The position numbers were made by a program, and so were the translations under genes. Positions 5,262 to 5,319 of a stretch of DNA of 5,319 bases are shown here, in pieces; the stretch's first letter is position 1, and each line of letters begins with the position of its first letter. The stretch lies in the NCBI GenBank assembly GCA_003648125.1, contig QMOE01000207.1:1-5319 (forward strand), in the 5' to 3' direction. Source of the stretch: Chloroflexota bacterium. GTDB taxonomy: Bacteria > Chloroflexota > Anaerolineae > B4-G1. Under the pieces are notes generated by a model. The model did not search any database and was not told where the DNA came from. It worked only from the letters and a program-made list of their open reading frames with translations.

Positions 5262-5319
5262 ATGACAGAACAACCTCAAGCTGGGCAGCATGTTGGCGAC
5301 GGTCGCTGTGCCCGTCGCT
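5262..5319 (+). CDS. Start of an unidentified gene, cut by the right window edge
   Basis: An open frame begins with MTEQPQAGQHVGDGRCARR (19 codons) and has no stop before the edge. GAGGAG at 5246-5251, 10 bases before the ATG, supports this start. In-frame ATGs at 5220 and 5223 would extend it by up to 14 residues but have no comparable site. The fragment is polar and too short to assign to a family. The 87 bases after the DUF4097-type gene show no clear terminator or promoter, so it may be the third gene of that operon. Related operons often carry membrane proteins at this place, but nothing here shows that. Confidence 0.45.
   Translation, partial: MTEQPQAGQHVGDGRCARR

Overview
The window looks like a chromosomal piece of a GC-rich bacterium, most plausibly a member of the Chloroflexota (Anaerolineae-like). 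This is inferred from the combination of an APC permease fused to universal stress domains, a membrane-anchored LamG/DUF1080-like protein, and a DUF2089 zinc-ribbon regulator next to a DUF4097-type protein. No rRNA, tRNA, CRISPR array or transposase is visible, and there is no gene-free stretch longer than 300 bases.

Left part (1-3361), all on the minus strand. Transcription starts with a 757-residue amino-acid permease carrying two C-terminal UspA domains (1088-3361). It is followed after 3 bases by a 247-residue single-pass membrane protein with an extracytoplasmic LamG-like domain (341-1084). A 147-base gap with a weak terminator candidate and a good promoter candidate then leads to the N-terminus of an MFS transporter that runs off the left edge (1-193).

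Middle (3362-3593) is a 232-base AT-rich divergent control region. It holds a perfect 15-base inverted repeat whose arms are themselves near-palindromes, a minus-strand promoter candidate whose start point falls in one arm, and a near-consensus plus-strand promoter.

Right part (3594-5319), plus strand. A DUF2089-type zinc-ribbon/helix-turn-helix protein (3594-3962) is followed 45 bases later by a DUF4097-type protein (4008-5174). Both genes have the same AGGAGG site placed 5 bases before ATG. The second protein has an N-terminal beta-solenoid with a regular 9-residue glycine ladder, a long charged helix, and a C-terminal SHOCT-like tail. The two proteins end in similar short helical tails. 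A further open frame begins at 5262 and leaves the window.

The most interesting unit is the DUF2089-DUF4097 pair. It resembles the YvlB/LiaX envelope-stress proteins of Firmicutes, but with the domain order reversed and with a matching tail on the putative DNA-binding partner. A working reading, which is inference, is a self-regulated stress or envelope sensing module divergent from a nucleotide-responsive amino-acid permease.
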